A stretch of 64,000 nucleotides of DNA from Perognathus longimembris pacificus (Eukaryota; Chordata; Mammalia; Rodentia; Heteromyidae). Each line of letters opens with the position of its first letter. The first letter of the stretch is position 1. Made by a program: the position numbers and the translations under genes. Below, one piece after another: positions 24,623-35,428 of this stretch. The notes under the pieces were generated by a model. That model was given only the letters and a program-made list of their open reading frames with translations. It did not search any database and was not told the DNA's origin. The stretch spans positions 44,087,832 to 44,151,831 of the forward strand of contig NC_063172.1 in assembly GCF_023159225.1 (NCBI RefSeq), given 5' to 3'.

Positions 24623-24896
24623 AGTAGAAAATGCATGATTTACCTGTTTTACATTTTAGCAGTTTCTTTGTATATATGGGAAGTGTTTTAGGTTTAAATA
24701 AAAATAGTATATTATGATTGGCCTCATGCCTGTAATCCTTCTACTCTGGAGGCTGAGATGTGAGGATCACTGTTGGAAGCCGGCACAGTCAGGAAGGTTG
24801 GAGAGACTCTTATCTCTAGTCATGGAAGAGTGCTAGCTAGCCTTGAGCAAAAAAACCTCAGGGCAACACCCAGACCCTGAGTTCAAGCCCCACAAC
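24623..24896 (+). repeat. Second copy of the duplicated segment (contains a shorter B1-Geo SINE)
   Basis: Matches 23,923 onward: AGTAGAAAATGCATGATTT, then a diverged version of the same unique stretch, then a B1-Geo SINE at 24,717-24,896. That SINE has lost part of its middle, around the second half of the B1 module and the start of Geo. Confidence 0.75.
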
Positions 24897-24913
24897 TCCT
24901 CCCCCTCTACGCA

Positions 24914-24969
24914 TACACACACACACACATACACAAAAAAAAAAGGAGAGAGAGAGAGAGAGACAGAGA
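24914..24969. repeat. Microsatellites (AC)n then (GA)n
   Basis: AC/CA repeat at 24,914-24,935, an A run, then GA repeat at 24,945-24,969, all grown at the tail of the preceding SINE. Confidence 0.9.
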
Positions 24970-25419
24970 AAAGAATTCACTGACATTTACCTAGGAACAA
25001 GGAATACACTCTTAAGTCATTAGTAGGACTTCAGTCTCAGAGCAGAGATTGTCAGAGGAAGGATTTTTTTTTTTTTTCGGATTATGAGATAAGTCTAGGT
25101 TTTCTTGACTTTTGTCCTGGTGAATTCCAATAAAGTTTGTAGAAAATATTTGCACATATTTCAGCTCCTCTTCCTAGATTTCCCTAAAATTTCTTTCCTA
25201 ATAGAATTCATGACACTTCCATCTACCTCTATAATATACCACAAACCATTGTTACTTTTCTCCCCTACTAGACTCCTGAATGCCCTAAGAACATAGTTGT
25301 CCCCTATATCCTGATTAACTGCTTGACACTTAGTGTTTCAAATAATGCATTTCAAATAAGTCGATAGGTATGTACTCACAACTAACAAGATTTCATGTAA
25401 CAATAATACCTTGTATGGA
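24970..25419. other. Unique DNA
   Basis: Nothing firmly recognised. A weak L2-like end may lie near 25,265-25,340. Confidence 0.4.
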
Positions 25420-25690
25420 CTGAGTTGTCTTCCCTTCTTCCTATATGTTCATATGTTGAATTCCTAATCCCCAAATGTGAGGTACAACCTACAAGGAGGT
25501 TATAAAGGTTAAGTGAGGTCATAAGGGTGGGGCCCTAATTCCATGGTATTTGTTTCTTTATGAACGGAAGTGGAAACATGAAAGACCTCTCTGCTTCAGG
25601 ACTCATATTACTCCCATATCTTAGCCACCTCGATCCTGCTGCCAACAAAGGTCTTTAAGGCCTATCAAAAGTCCAGCTGCTATTGCTTAT
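25420..25690 (+). mobile_element. Ancient mammal-wide interspersed repeat (class unsure)
   Basis: GTTCATATGTTGAATTCCTAATCCCC followed by GAGGTCATAAGGGTGGGGCC (each shown only in part in this window as diverged text) is a pattern I recognise from a common old eutherian repeat. I am not certain whether it is of MaLR LTR type. No open frame. Confidence 0.5.
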
Positions 25691-25764
25691 CCACCAGATT
25701 AGACGCCATTAGCTGATTGGTAGCCATCAAAACTTAAGCTTGCCCAAGGATTTCAGGCCAGGGT

Positions 25765-25800
25765 GGGCAACATAGCAAGAGCCCAGCTCAAAGGAAAGGA
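25765..25800 (+). mobile_element. B1 end fragment
   Basis: GGCCAGGGTGGGCAACATAG followed by CAAGAGCCC matches the right half of a B1/7SL unit. Very short. Confidence 0.5.
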
Positions 25801-26652
25801 AATGGAAAAGGAAAGCCCGATGGCTTTGAATACAAAATCTTTTAAAACTTCTTTTACAATTATTTTCTATTCCCAATAGAAGTTAATTTGCCACCTCTAG
25901 GAAACCTTACAACCAGAACTACTTTAAGTGTGACAGAAAATAGTGTTATACCTGAAATAATCCTTTCTTAAATCAATGCCTATCCCAACTGGACTTTTAT
26001 GGTACATTTTGTCCCTCAGAGTCTTCCCAGAAATCCTATGAGGTAAGAATTTGATGGTTCCCTTTTTATGATAATGATTGAGAAACATCGTTATTGACAT
26101 TTTTATTGTGAACAAATTGTTCACATGAAAGGATTGTGTCTGTCCCTGTGTTAGTTGTTTCTGACCAGTAAACCAATTCACTGGCTTTGCCTATTAATAT
26201 TATATAATATATGCTCACTGGACAGAATTTTGCTGTTCCCTAATTTGTCTTTTCTTAGAAATTAGAATGCTCAAAATATTTTCCAGTTTGTGGGCGCTGA
26301 AGTAGGAAGTATATTTACAAGGGGAAGACAGAAAGCCTCTAGAAAAGAGAATTTGATAGAGTTTGTTACCAGAAAGTACTGATTCCTTCTTGGTAGTAAA
26401 GAAATTTAAGTTTTATTTTGACTTTACTTAAAGAGCCTACATCAGACTATGCCTAACACCATTCACATGGGATTTTATTAGTATTTGAACGTTGTTTTCT
26501 GAGTGATAAAAGGCTTAAAATAGTATATAGTTCTAAAACAGTTGCTACAAGCCTTTTACTTCCACCAAAATAAAAACATAATTAATGAAAAAGCATTTAT
26601 GTGTGATTTAAATAATAAATACATGCCTTTTAAAATTTATTCTGAGATTCTG
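25801..26652. other. Unique DNA
   Basis: Nothing recognised. The minus-strand frame 25,924-26,181 has no family features. Confidence 0.5.
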
Positions 26653-26660
26653 AGATGTTT

Positions 26661-26886
26661 CTTTGTTTTGTTTCTTTTTTTTATTTTTATTTTTTTGCCC
26701 GTCCTGGGGCTTGGACTCAGGACCTGAGCACTGTCCCTGGCTTCTTTGTGCTCAAGGTTAGCACTCTGCCAGTAAAGCTGCAGAGCCACTTCTGGACTTT
26801 TCTATATATGTGGTACTGAGGATCGAACCCAGGACTTCATGTATGTGAAGCAAGCACTCTTGCCACTAAGCCATATTCCCAGCCCT
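26661..26886 (-). mobile_element. IDL-Geo dimeric SINE
   Basis: Minus-strand copy with a T-rich end. Geo (GCTCAAGGTTAGCACTCTGCC) and ID-like (TCGAACCCAGGACTTCATG) modules are both present. A short duplication, AGATGTTT, lies at 26,653-26,660 and 26,887-26,894. Confidence 0.9.
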
Positions 26887-26894
26887 AGATGTTT

Positions 26895-27379
26895 TTTTTG
26901 CAGAATTTTGTTTCAAAAATAGTTGCTTTGACACTGTTTTGCATGCTAGAGCTACAAATCTGCTCTTTCTTCAGATCAGAAGCAAGAATGTCATCTACTT
27001 GCTGAATACCGGTCTTGACAGGAGAAACCCAGAGATCAGGGAGAACTGGCACAATACTGAGCCACACATAGTTAATACTCACCTGCCCTTCAGGATTTTA
27101 ACAATGAATGCAGCTTTGAGGGCAAATTGAAAAGCATGTAGAATAGGTGGTGGAATGCAAACCTCTGCTTTATTGCTTTGTGTAACATTTGAGAGTATAT
27201 ATTGTTTACTGAAGTTGTCTGCAAACATTAATCAGATATGGACTGAGAAAGGTCTAACGTGGTGCAGAAGTGGATATTCAGAGGTATTATACCAGAGTAG
27301 CATAGGTAACAGGAAAGGTAGATACATTTGCCTTCCTCAGGTCTCTGTCAGTTCTTGGGTGAGTTCACAATGGAATTTT
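26895..27379. other. Unique DNA
   Basis: Nothing recognised. Confidence 0.5.
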
Positions 27380-27450
27380 TTTTAACCAGGTTGCCTTTGA
27401 ATTTCAGTCCTACTATCTCTACCTTAACAGGCTTGACCCACCATACCTGC
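27380..27450 (-). mobile_element. Degenerate B1 fragment
   Basis: CCAGGTTGCCTTTGAATTTC ... AACAGGCTTGACCCACCA resembles a reversed B1 unit (GGCTGGCCTTGAAC ... GATTACAGG). Low similarity. Confidence 0.45.
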
Positions 27451-27539
27451 TTCTGTACAATAAAAACTTCCAATGGTCTCTCTTGTGCTTCATTGAAATA
27501 ATGGTACATTATCACTATCTACAGTTAGCGTGCTGTGCA

Positions 27540-27920
27540 ATACATTAATACTTCTTACTCCTGTAAAATTATAACAGTCCCCCATAGACCAATCTTTCCT
27601 CATTCCTCCCTCTTCCTACACTTCCTAGCTTCTGGTAACTACCAATCTACTCTGAGCTTTTTTGCTCACAGTGAAGGTTTCTTCACTTCCAGCTTTCTGG
27701 TGGTTATTGGAGATGAATTTCATGGACCTCTCTGCCTGGGCTGGCTTTGAACACAGATCTTTAGGTTTGGGTCTCTTGAGTAGCAAGGATTGTATGTGTG
27801 AGCTACTGGTACCTGGCAATAGATGAACTGTTTTATATACCAGATAGGGGTGAGATCATGCAGTACATGTTTTGCTGGGCCTAGTTTAGCCCACTTTACA
27901 TAATATCAACCAAATAAATA
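27540..27920 (-). mobile_element. Ancient L1 3' UTR fragment split by a B1
   Basis: CTTCTGGTAACTACCAATC on the left and GTGAGATCATGCAGTACATG on the right are neighbouring pieces of old mammalian L1 3' UTRs read backwards. The B1 unit at 27,697-27,820 lies between them. Confidence 0.65.
27697..27820 (-). mobile_element. B1-type SINE (B1 module of B1-Geo)
   Basis: Reversed B1: CTGCCTGGGCTGGCTTTGAAC, then TTGAGTAGCAAGGATTG and GTGAGCTACTGG. The Geo module is missing. It sits inside an older L1 3' UTR. Confidence 0.75.
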
Positions 27921-28211
27921 CCTTTTTCCCTGAAATTATTCACTGAGTTATTCATTCTTTCATTGTCCACTCTGAATGGATTCCAGTTATCAGTGACTGT
28001 AATTGTGTTGTCTAGAACACAACAGAGTATTATAGTTATGGCTTGGAAAGTGAAAATAAATTGGGACTGTGTTGTGGAATGTACTTTGTAACATGGAATG
28101 AATCTATGCTTCTACTTCAGTCTAAAATTTTATTAGCCTTTCTTTGAGAACAAAGCCGCCATAATTCTTACTAGGTTTCAATTATATAAAAACATTTGGT
28201 GGTTCTCATTT

Positions 28212-28412
28212 GGTGGTTAAGTGGAGATAAGAATGGACTTTCATGGACTTTACTGCACAGAATGACTTTAAAGGGTTATCCTCAGATATCAGCCTCCCTA
28301 CTAGCTAGAGTTATAGATATGAGCCACTGGTGCCTGGGCAAAGACTGGACACTATCACTGAGCATTTTTGCTCAAGGCTGGCACTCTACCACTTGAGCCA
28401 CAGCTCTACTTC
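28212..28412 (-). mobile_element. B1 unit followed by an isolated Geo unit
   Basis: 28,212-28,338 is a reversed B1 unit ending GAGCCACTGGTGCCTGG. 28,339-28,412 is a reversed Geo piece (TTTTTGCTCAAGGCTGGCAC). In an intact minus-strand B1-Geo element the Geo part would come first, so this is either two partial insertions side by side or a rearranged copy. Confidence 0.7.
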
Positions 28413-28519
28413 TTCTCACATGACATATCTTTAAACTGCTTGCTTTCTGTACTTGTATAATTGACTTCTTTTTTTATTTTTAATTTCACACAACTCGATT
28501 CAGTGCCCTCTGCTGTTTG

Positions 28520-28592
28520 TATGTTGTACTGGGTCAAACCTAGACCCCTCATATATGTGACACAATCATTTTACCACTGAGCCACAGCCTGA
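28520..28592 (-). mobile_element. ID-like tRNA-derived SINE fragment
   Basis: TACTGGGTCAAACCTAGACC and CATTTTACCACTGAGCCAC correspond to a reversed ID monomer with box B and box A regions. No Geo partner. Confidence 0.6.
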
Positions 28593-29545
28593 TGCCCTCT
28601 GTTAAAAAGCGTAAGTTGGAATGTTTAATGTCCCTAGAGTTGGGCACAAGGGGCAAATGTCAGACAAAGTGAGGAGAATCAAGTCACAAGCTCCCTTCCA
28701 AGCTCCAACTGTCTTTCTTAAACTAAACCAAATAAAGGCCTGGTCAGCATGGAATAGGAGCCCATGTCTCTTTTTCCCTTTCTGCCTTTTCCTACCTTCT
28801 GTGTCTTGTCAGCATCCCTTCACCTCATATAGGTAAAATTTGACAATGTCTGCTTAATACGTAACTAATTTAGAGATACAGGAACAAGATTGGAAGAAAA
28901 ATAACTAAAAGTGGGTTAGTACAACAGTTTTAGAACTATTTTTAATGTAACATGCAGAAACTTAGGAATGTGGCAACAGAGATGTCACTATGGAAAGGGA
29001 TAATGTTTCCATAAAATAATTGTCCAGCTAAAATTCAGTGCTTGTGTCTGCTAACAACTATTAGGCTTGCAAACTTTGTGTTAGAAGTTTTAAAAAGCAC
29101 ACATGATTATGAAAATACAATTATGTGCAGTAAATCTCAGCTAAACTGATTCAACCTTTGGTGTACATTAACATAAACCTAAGTATCCTCAGTTACCATG
29201 GAAAATAATTTTTCTGCTTTCATAGTTGATATCTAAAACATGTAGTTCAAATTTTGACCTTTCTACATAGTGTTTAAACTGCGTAGCAAGATTCAACTTG
29301 ATATGCCAAACTACCACAAAGCATTAGAAATTTAATTGCAACAAACACTTAGAGAATAACTCACGAAGATAAACTAACGATTTTTTTAAAAAAACAGATC
29401 ATTTGGGGAGCTTTTAGCCCAAGCTTGAATTGCAGTTTCTGACCTATTTAATTTAAGGAAGTGGATCTGGATTGAACCCCAGGCATTACATTTCTGGTTT
29501 ATTTTGGAGGTATGAGGGAATTACTTGTTGGTAGTTTTTTATTTG
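28593..29545. other. Unique DNA
   Basis: Nothing recognised. Confidence 0.5.
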
Positions 29546-29656
29546 TTTTGAGAGAGTGTGTTACTATGTAGCTCAGGCTGGCCTCAAACTTGTAGTTCTT
29601 TTGTCTCCGTCTCCCAAATGCTGGGATTACAGGTGTGAACCCACCACACCTAGGTA
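29546..29656 (-). mobile_element. B1 SINE
   Basis: Reversed single B1 unit of the general rodent type: TGTAGCTCAGGCTGGCCTC, TCCCAAATGCTGGGATTAC, ACCACACCTAGG. It differs from the B1 module fused to Geo and has no Geo part, so it is an independent older family. Confidence 0.85.
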
Positions 29657-30134
29657 GTATTTTTAAAATCTGATAAAAAAAAATTTTAAAGCTCCTACAA
29701 GCTATTCTTTATTCATTTTACCTCCCAGTTCTTACTTTTCTATAGAGTCACTAAGTCTTCCCCTGGAAATTATAATCTAATTATAATCTAATCCTATAGA
29801 TAATCTTTTATACTCAAGCTCCAAATTCCAAAGTCAAAGAATGCTCTTTCATGTGTTTGCTCCTCCTGTCATCTCTGGTAGCTGAGTACATGCTATCACA
29901 CCTGACTGTGAAGAGTGGCCTCAAACCTTGATCCACCTAATCTCCACCTCCCAATTAGTTAGCATTAGATATCCTCCTCTTCCCAGTCTTTCCTGTCATT
30001 CCTTTTTACATGTTAAAGGTTGGTACCAGACTGTCCATTGGACAGTGTCTTTGTAAAGCCACATTCAAAGTTAATGTTTTCTCAGTTGTCTATTGCATTT
30101 GTACATTCTTATGAATTTAATAAAAGTCACTGTG
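29657..30134. other. Unique DNA with a possible B1 relic
   Basis: 29,866-29,962 (GTGGCCTCAAACCTTGATCC, CTCCACCTCCCAATTAG) may be a decayed reversed B1. Otherwise nothing recognised. Confidence 0.4.
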
Positions 30135-30250
30135 TTACTTACTGTGTGTCATGTACTGTTCATACTTCATAGAGCTTTAAACTCATATCAACCTTGCAAG
30201 ATGTTATATCTTTCCTTCTCCTGTACAATGAAATTGTATGCCAAAAGATG
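30135..30250 (-). mobile_element. Probable MIR fragment
   Basis: CTTACTGTGTGTCATGTACTG and TAAACTCATATCAACCTTGC resemble the reversed MIR core (lists of 'cacttactatgtgcc...' type). Highly diverged. Confidence 0.45.
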
Positions 30251-30257
30251 TCCTATT

Positions 30258-30490
30258 TCCAGGTACTGGTGGCTCACACTGTAATCATAGTTACTCAGAA
30301 GGCTAGGATCTGAGGACTGCTGTTTGCAGCCAGCCCAGACAGGAAAGTCAATGAGACTCTTATCTCTAATTAATCACTAAAAAGCCAGAAGAGGAGCTGT
30401 GGCTCAAGTGCTAGGCTTGAACAAAATAGCTCAAGGAATATCCCCAGATTCTGAGTTTGTGTCCCAAGATCTGCCCCCCAAAAGAAAAAA
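30258..30490 (+). mobile_element. B1-Geo composite SINE
   Basis: B1 module ACTGGTGGCTCACACTGTAA; Geo module GAGCTGTGGCTCAAGTGC with a deletion of the AGAGTGCTAGCC part; A-rich end near 30,480-30,490. Confidence 0.85.
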
Positions 30491-30636
30491 ATCTTAGTTA
30501 GAAGCCAAATTTGATCCCAATTTTAGTCATCCACATATATTAGAAATCATGAATGCTTTCTGTTGCTTTCATATTCATTTTTCCCTCTTCATGTGTGTAC
30601 ATTCATATTCAGCCAAGCAACAATATTGTAGGGGTT

Positions 30637-30860
30637 TATTTATTTATTTATTTTGCCAGTCCTGGGCCTTGAACTCAGGGCCTGAGCACTGTTGCTGGCT
30701 TCTTCCTCCCCGCCCCCCCCCCCAAAGGCTAGCACTCTGCCACTTGAGCCACAGTTCCACTTCTGGTCATTTTCTATATATGTGGTGCTGAGGAATTGAA
30801 CTCAGGGCTTCCTGTATATGAGGCAAGCACTCTTGCCACTAGGCCATATTCCCCAGCCCC
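30637..30860 (-). mobile_element. IDL-Geo dimeric SINE with internal poly(C)
   Basis: Minus-strand copy with a TTTA-type tail (30,637-30,652). The usual CTTCTTTTTGCTCAAGG stretch in Geo is replaced by TTCCTCCCCG and a C run of about ten bases ending near 30,723, so the A-rich stretch in the sense strand has turned into a G/C homopolymer. The ID-like monomer is intact. Confidence 0.9.
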
Positions 30861-31126
30861 ATTTGTTTGTTTTAATAAAGATAGGCCTGATGTGATTTTT
30901 AGGTCAAAGGGATTCCCTTCCCTTATTTTCTGACAAATCATATTTTATAACTATAGAAAAGATTCTATGATGACTGATGCCTATTTTGATATATGCCTGT
31001 ATTTTCTAGTTGTTTTTTGTTTATTATTTTTAAGTAGTTTTACAAAGAGGTTTCATTTCAACATATATACATGTACTTATTATTTCATGTACATGTGTAT
31101 GATACAGTGTTAAGAAATGAAGTTAT

Positions 31127-31330
31127 GGGCTGGGGATATAGCCTAGTGGCAAGAGTGCCTGCCTCGGATACACGAGGCCCTAGGTTCGATTCCCCAGCAC
31201 CACATATACAGAAAACGGCCAGAAGCGGCGCTGTGGCTCAAGTGGCAGAGTGCTAGCCTTGAGCGAGAAGAAGCCAGGGACAGTGCTCAGGCCCTGAGTC
31301 CAAGGCCCAGGACTGGCCAAAAAAAAAAAA
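31127..31330 (+). mobile_element. IDL-Geo dimeric SINE, young copy
   Basis: Complete element with many intact CpGs (GCCTCGGATACACGAGGCCC; GGTTCGATTCCCC; GGCCAGAAGCGGCGC), an A14 tail and an exact 15-bp duplication, AAGAAATGAAGTTAT, at 31,112-31,126 and 31,331-31,345. CpG retention and the perfect duplication make this one of the youngest SINEs in the window and the best one to infer the source sequence from. Confidence 0.96.
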
Positions 31331-31345
31331 AAGAAATGAAGTTAT

Positions 31346-31633
31346 TTACTGGATTTTTTGAATGCTCCATTCTCACATTTCATAAAACTAGTCACATTTC
31401 ATCTTGTTCAAGTGCTTGAATAAAGGATATGGCCCAAAATATTAGCAGTGAAGATTAAAAAGAACTTGATTTTAGAGAAAAATAAAATATATTCTAGAGA
31501 ATATAGGATGATTACAATTAGAGGAAATACATTTGTTTTCATAAACAATATCCTTTGCTCATTGTCATAAGGGCACATTTGGTTTATTTTGGCCTAATTA
31601 ACGTGCACATTGTATATATATTTTTGTTTATTT
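31346..31633. other. Unique AT-rich DNA
   Basis: Nothing recognised. Confidence 0.5.
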
Positions 31634-32182
31634 ATTTGTTTCTTTGGCAATACTAGGATTTGTTTTGTTTTTTGTTTTTTGCCAGTCCTGGGCCTTGGAC
31701 TCAGGGCCTGAGCACTGTCCCTGGCTTCTTTTTGCTCAAGGCTAGCACTCTGCCACTTGAGCCACAGCACCACTTCTGGCCATTTTCTGTATACGTGGTG
31801 CTGGGGAATCAAACCGAGGGCTTCATGTATACGAGTCAAGCGCTCTTGCCACTAGGCCATATCCCCAGCCCGCAATACTAGGATTTGAACTCAAGGGTTC
31901 ACAATTAGTAGTCAGGCACTCTGACACTTTAGCCATGCCCTCAGCCCTTTTTGCTTTTGTGGTTGGTTGGTTGGTTAGTTTGAGATAAAGTATTGCCTTT
32001 TTCCCTGGCTGCCCTGAACTGTGATCCTCCTTTGTACTCTTCTCACTATAGCTATGACAGGCACATGATACCACACCCAGCTTTTTCTGTAAGAGGAGGG
32101 TTTCACAAACTTTTCTGCCTGGACTGGCTTCAAACCATGATTCTCCCAATATCTATCTCCTTAGTAAGATTATGGACATAAA
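31634..32182 (-). mobile_element. Old composite SINE (tRNA-like, B1, B1), split by an IDL-Geo
   Basis: Read on the minus strand, 32,182 back to about 31,872 holds two B1-like units (GACTGGCTTCAAACCATG; CCCTGGCTGCCCTGAACTG) and the tRNA-like unit (GGATTTGAACTCAAGGG ... TAGCCATGCCCTCAGCCC). The outermost few bases continue at 31,634-31,662 on the other side of the inserted IDL-Geo. It belongs with the copies at 14,426, 39,103 and 43,090. Confidence 0.75.
31663..31871 (-). mobile_element. IDL-Geo dimeric SINE nested in an older SINE
   Basis: Complete minus-strand copy with an exact 16-bp duplication, GCAATACTAGGATTTG, at 31,647-31,662 and 31,872-31,887. The duplicated bases belong to the tRNA-like module of the host SINE, so relative age is fixed: the composite SINE family came first. 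Confidence 0.95.
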
Positions 32183-32520
32183 CTTTGAATACCTTTTATA
32201 TACAATATTTTTCAAGGTATATTTGCAAGTTTTTTTTAGTACACTTTGGTAATAATTCAGGTAATAGAAATTATGAGCATAATAATTTTTGTTTTACAAT
32301 TACATCTTTTTTATCACCTGAAATTATAAACTAAGGCTTTAGGCTTTATGCTATATTTTAAACTTTAATGATGAATGGAAATATTGGCAAGAAGCAAAAC
32401 TTAATGAACAGGCTCATCTTTATTTTGTAAACTGTGTGCTTGAGAATACAATATAGATAGCACTGGTGAGTAATACAAAACATAAAATAAAATAAAAATT
32501 TTTTAAAAGATCTATAGCTT
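32183..32520. other. Unique AT-rich DNA
   Basis: Nothing recognised. Confidence 0.5.
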
Positions 32521-32779
32521 TGAGCCAGCAGCCAGCCTGTAAGCCTAGCTACTCTGGAGGCTGAAATCTGAGTACTGCACTTCAAAGGCCGCCCAGGCAG
32601 GAAAGGTTATCAGACTCTTCTCTCTAATTAATCACCAAAAAGCAGGAGGTAGAGCTATGTTCAGGTGGTAGAGCACTAGCCTTGAGCAAAAAAAAAAAAA
32701 AGCAAAAAAAAAAAAAAAAAGCTCAGGGACAATGCCTAGGCCTTGAGTTTATATACCCAGGACTGGCACAAACAAATGA
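32521..32779 (+). mobile_element. B1-Geo composite SINE
   Basis: B1 module (CCTAGCTACTCTGGAGGCTG) and Geo module (GTAGAGCACTAGCCTTGAGC), with an expanded A-rich internal stretch at 32,688-32,720 where AGCAAAAAAGC occurs twice. Ends CCCAGGACTGGC. Confidence 0.87.
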
Positions 32780-32950
32780 AACAAAGGTATATAGTCAAAC
32801 TATACAGAAACTAGTTAAAATTATATGTTGTATGCTATGACCAAGGAGGAGAGTAAAACTACATGCAAGTCTTGATAGGCATCTTACAAATTGAACAAGA
32901 ACAAAAGCAGTCGAGTAGAGCAAAGTATAGTGCTTTCAAAAAGTGGGACA

Positions 32951-33135
32951 GATAGAGCTGAGAATGTGGCCTAACATGCACGAAGCCCTGGGTTTGATTC
33001 CTCAGTCCGACATAAACAGAAAAGGCCAGAAGTGGTCTTGTGGCTCAAATGGCAGAGTGCTAGCCTTGAACAAAAGCAGCTCAGGAACAGTACCCGGGCC
33101 CTGAGTTCAAGCCCCAAAACTAGCAAAAGAAAAAA
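32951..33135 (+). mobile_element. IDL-Geo dimeric SINE with shortened ID monomer
   Basis: The left monomer jumps from GAATGTGGCC to TAACATGCACGAAGCCC, losing about 20 bases that include the A-box neighbourhood. The Geo module is intact. A 13-bp duplication, AAAAAGTGGGACA, lies at 32,938-32,950 and 33,136-33,148, the second copy merging with the A tail. Confidence 0.92.
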
Positions 33136-33148
33136 AAAAAGTGGGACA

Positions 33149-34341
33149 AATCAGAAATACAAGTAGTCTGCAAGAAAAACATACTTAGTAATTGTATAGT
33201 CAACAGTATTTTACATAGCCAATAGAAAGGCTTAAATATTTGCATCCTGTTTTTATTCTATTTTATCAGTTTTACACTTAATGCCACTTTATACTATATC
33301 TATTTCCAGGCACTTATGATTTTATAAAAGTAGAATATCTTCATAGGTCTTAGAATAAAATCATATACTGCATGACCTATAGCCCATGGGTCATTGCTAC
33401 CACTGCTTTGTAATGATGAAGAAATTGAGGGCCAGATAATTCATTTAAAGAATAAAGCATGTGTATCCCCACATGTTCACAGACATACACACTACCCTGG
33501 GTGCTGGCTTTACATATAGATCAGCCTGACTGAAAATTAGGGAAAAAAAAAAAAAAAAAAGCAGATTAGTGATAATTAAGCAATTGCAAAGTTTTTAATT
33601 TTTTCTCTTGGAAAAGAAAAATAGTTCTATAGCCTAAAAACTTTAAAGAATTATGAGAAAGTAAGAATATTCTGAACAAATTTGACTTACTGAGCTGAAA
33701 GCTTACATGGTTAATGATTTCAAAAGAACTATTTTTAAAACCTCTGAGAATTATGATTACAGAGACAGCAAATTTCACAAGCAGTCAGAATTCTTCACAA
33801 TACTCTCTGATTTCTGAGGTTCAAACCAAGCCTACTGTTTGTCATCTTTGTATTATTTAACATACTTATATCAAAGAACTAGTCAGAAAGTTTCTATTTG
33901 AAGACTATGAAAACCATCAGCAGTAGGCACTGACAGATGTTAAAGAATGTCTGCAGCAAGAATGTAAAAAACCTCTCCAAAAAAAGTTCTTTAAACCAAA
34001 CTGGTCCTTAATGCAGAAATGCAAAACCAGTGTTCATTACCCTTTTCCTACATAGCTTAGACATGCAGGCTCATGTTCAGCAGCATCTAGTCTGAGAAAA
34101 GTGCACAATGTAAGAGAGCAGTCATTCATGGTAAAGCTGAGATTGGATTAATTTTGCCTGGAGTTCACCAAGATCAGACGGAAGAAGCACTTGAAGTTAA
34201 AAGAAACCCCGTGCAGGAAAAACAGCCCATTTTCATTGTGTGGAGCCAGCCTGTTTATCTTTCAAGATAGTGGTGCTCTGTATTTTGAGAATGAAGTATC
34301 TGGATGGTATTTTTCTAATTTAAAAGAAAATGCAAAAATAT
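33149..34341. other. Unique DNA
   Basis: No repeat recognised apart from the A run at 33,542-33,560. 34,100-34,260 is less AT-rich and lacks repeats; it may be constrained, but this cannot be judged from one sequence. Confidence 0.45.
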
Positions 34342-34410
34342 AGAGGCTGGAGGTGTGGCTTAAGTACAGGAGGCACTGAGCTGAATCCTCAGTACAACCC
34401 CTCACCCCTA
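34342..34410 (+). mobile_element. ID-like SINE fragment
   Basis: GGCTGGAGGTGTGGCTTAAG ... GCTGAATCCTCAGTACA fits an ID monomer with part of the middle deleted. Confidence 0.6.
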
Positions 34411-35142
34411 AATAAAACTATAAAAATACAGCATTGCTGGAAGCTTATATAGACTTTAAAAATATAATTCATAATTTGTTAGCATTGACATTAATCATTT
34501 TAATGGAAAATAATTGAAATGATAACTAAGAACAACCACATAGCTTTTGGTTTATTCCCAAGGAAAGGCATAAAACAAATTAGAAGACTATCTGAAGTAA
34601 TAAGCTCTTGCTACTTCTAGTGGGATTAACTTTATTGAATTGCAAGAGGTCACAGTGACTGAAAACTTAAAAGAAACAGCCCCCGAATCTTGTGAATTCT
34701 ATTGTTCCATTGTGTGGGATTAGGTCAGTATCTTTATTTCCATATACTATAATTTTTCTACCTGAAATATGGAGGGCCACTCTATATGAAGAATTTAAAC
34801 ATAAATTTAAAATATGTGACCGTTCAATTGCTTTGTGATTTGTATATCAAAGAAGTTTCCAGAATCCTTAACAGAAAAGGAAGAGTAGAGGTGCCAATAA
34901 TACCTACATAGAGTGTTTGAATTTCTTCTTGCTGGATATAAGTAACAAGCTAATAACATTTTATTATAAATTATTTCATAGTGCTGATTTTGCCTGTAAA
35001 GCAAGCCTTTCTACTGTAATATATTTAAATAATGTGGCATAAAGTACATTTTACGTTTTTATTGTAAATTTTAAATTGTTATGTGTGCCCGCATGTGTGC
35101 GTGTAGGGTTTTTGTTCTTGTCGTTGTTATTTCATTTTTGTT
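34411..35142. other. Unique AT-rich DNA
   Basis: Nothing recognised. Confidence 0.5.
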
Positions 35143-35262
35143 TTTGACACTCTGCTTAGCCCAGGCTGGCTTGGATGAACCCACAATCTATCTGAACTCA
35201 CCGTCTACCCGCCTCAGCCTCCATGTGCTGGCACTGCAGCCTTAAAACACCATGCTTGGCCC
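35143..35262 (-). mobile_element. B1 SINE
   Basis: Reversed B1 unit: TAGCCCAGGCTGGCTTGG, CGCCTCAGCCTCCATGTGC, CACCATGCTTGGCC. Single unit, moderately diverged. Confidence 0.8.
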
Positions 35263-35428
35263 TCAGTTTGAAATTTTCTGGAGCTGTTAGGTAGCTGTCT
35301 ACATTTACTTTTAAATATAATTTTAAATGTTACTTCTTTAGTCACATTAGCCATATTTTAAAGTTCTCAATGATTAAATTATATGGAATATTTCTATTCC
35401 CTCATAAAGTTATGTTGGGCAGTGGTGT

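Noticed and set aside
24914..24969. Regular short repeats that might suggest an array
   Set aside because: Simple AC and GA microsatellites after a SINE tail; no spacer structure. CRISPR arrays are not expected in a mammalian genome.
2032..33135. tRNA genes suggested by A-box and B-box-like text
   Set aside because: All hits are in the ID-like or Geo modules of SINEs with A tails and target-site duplications and cannot form a full tRNA.
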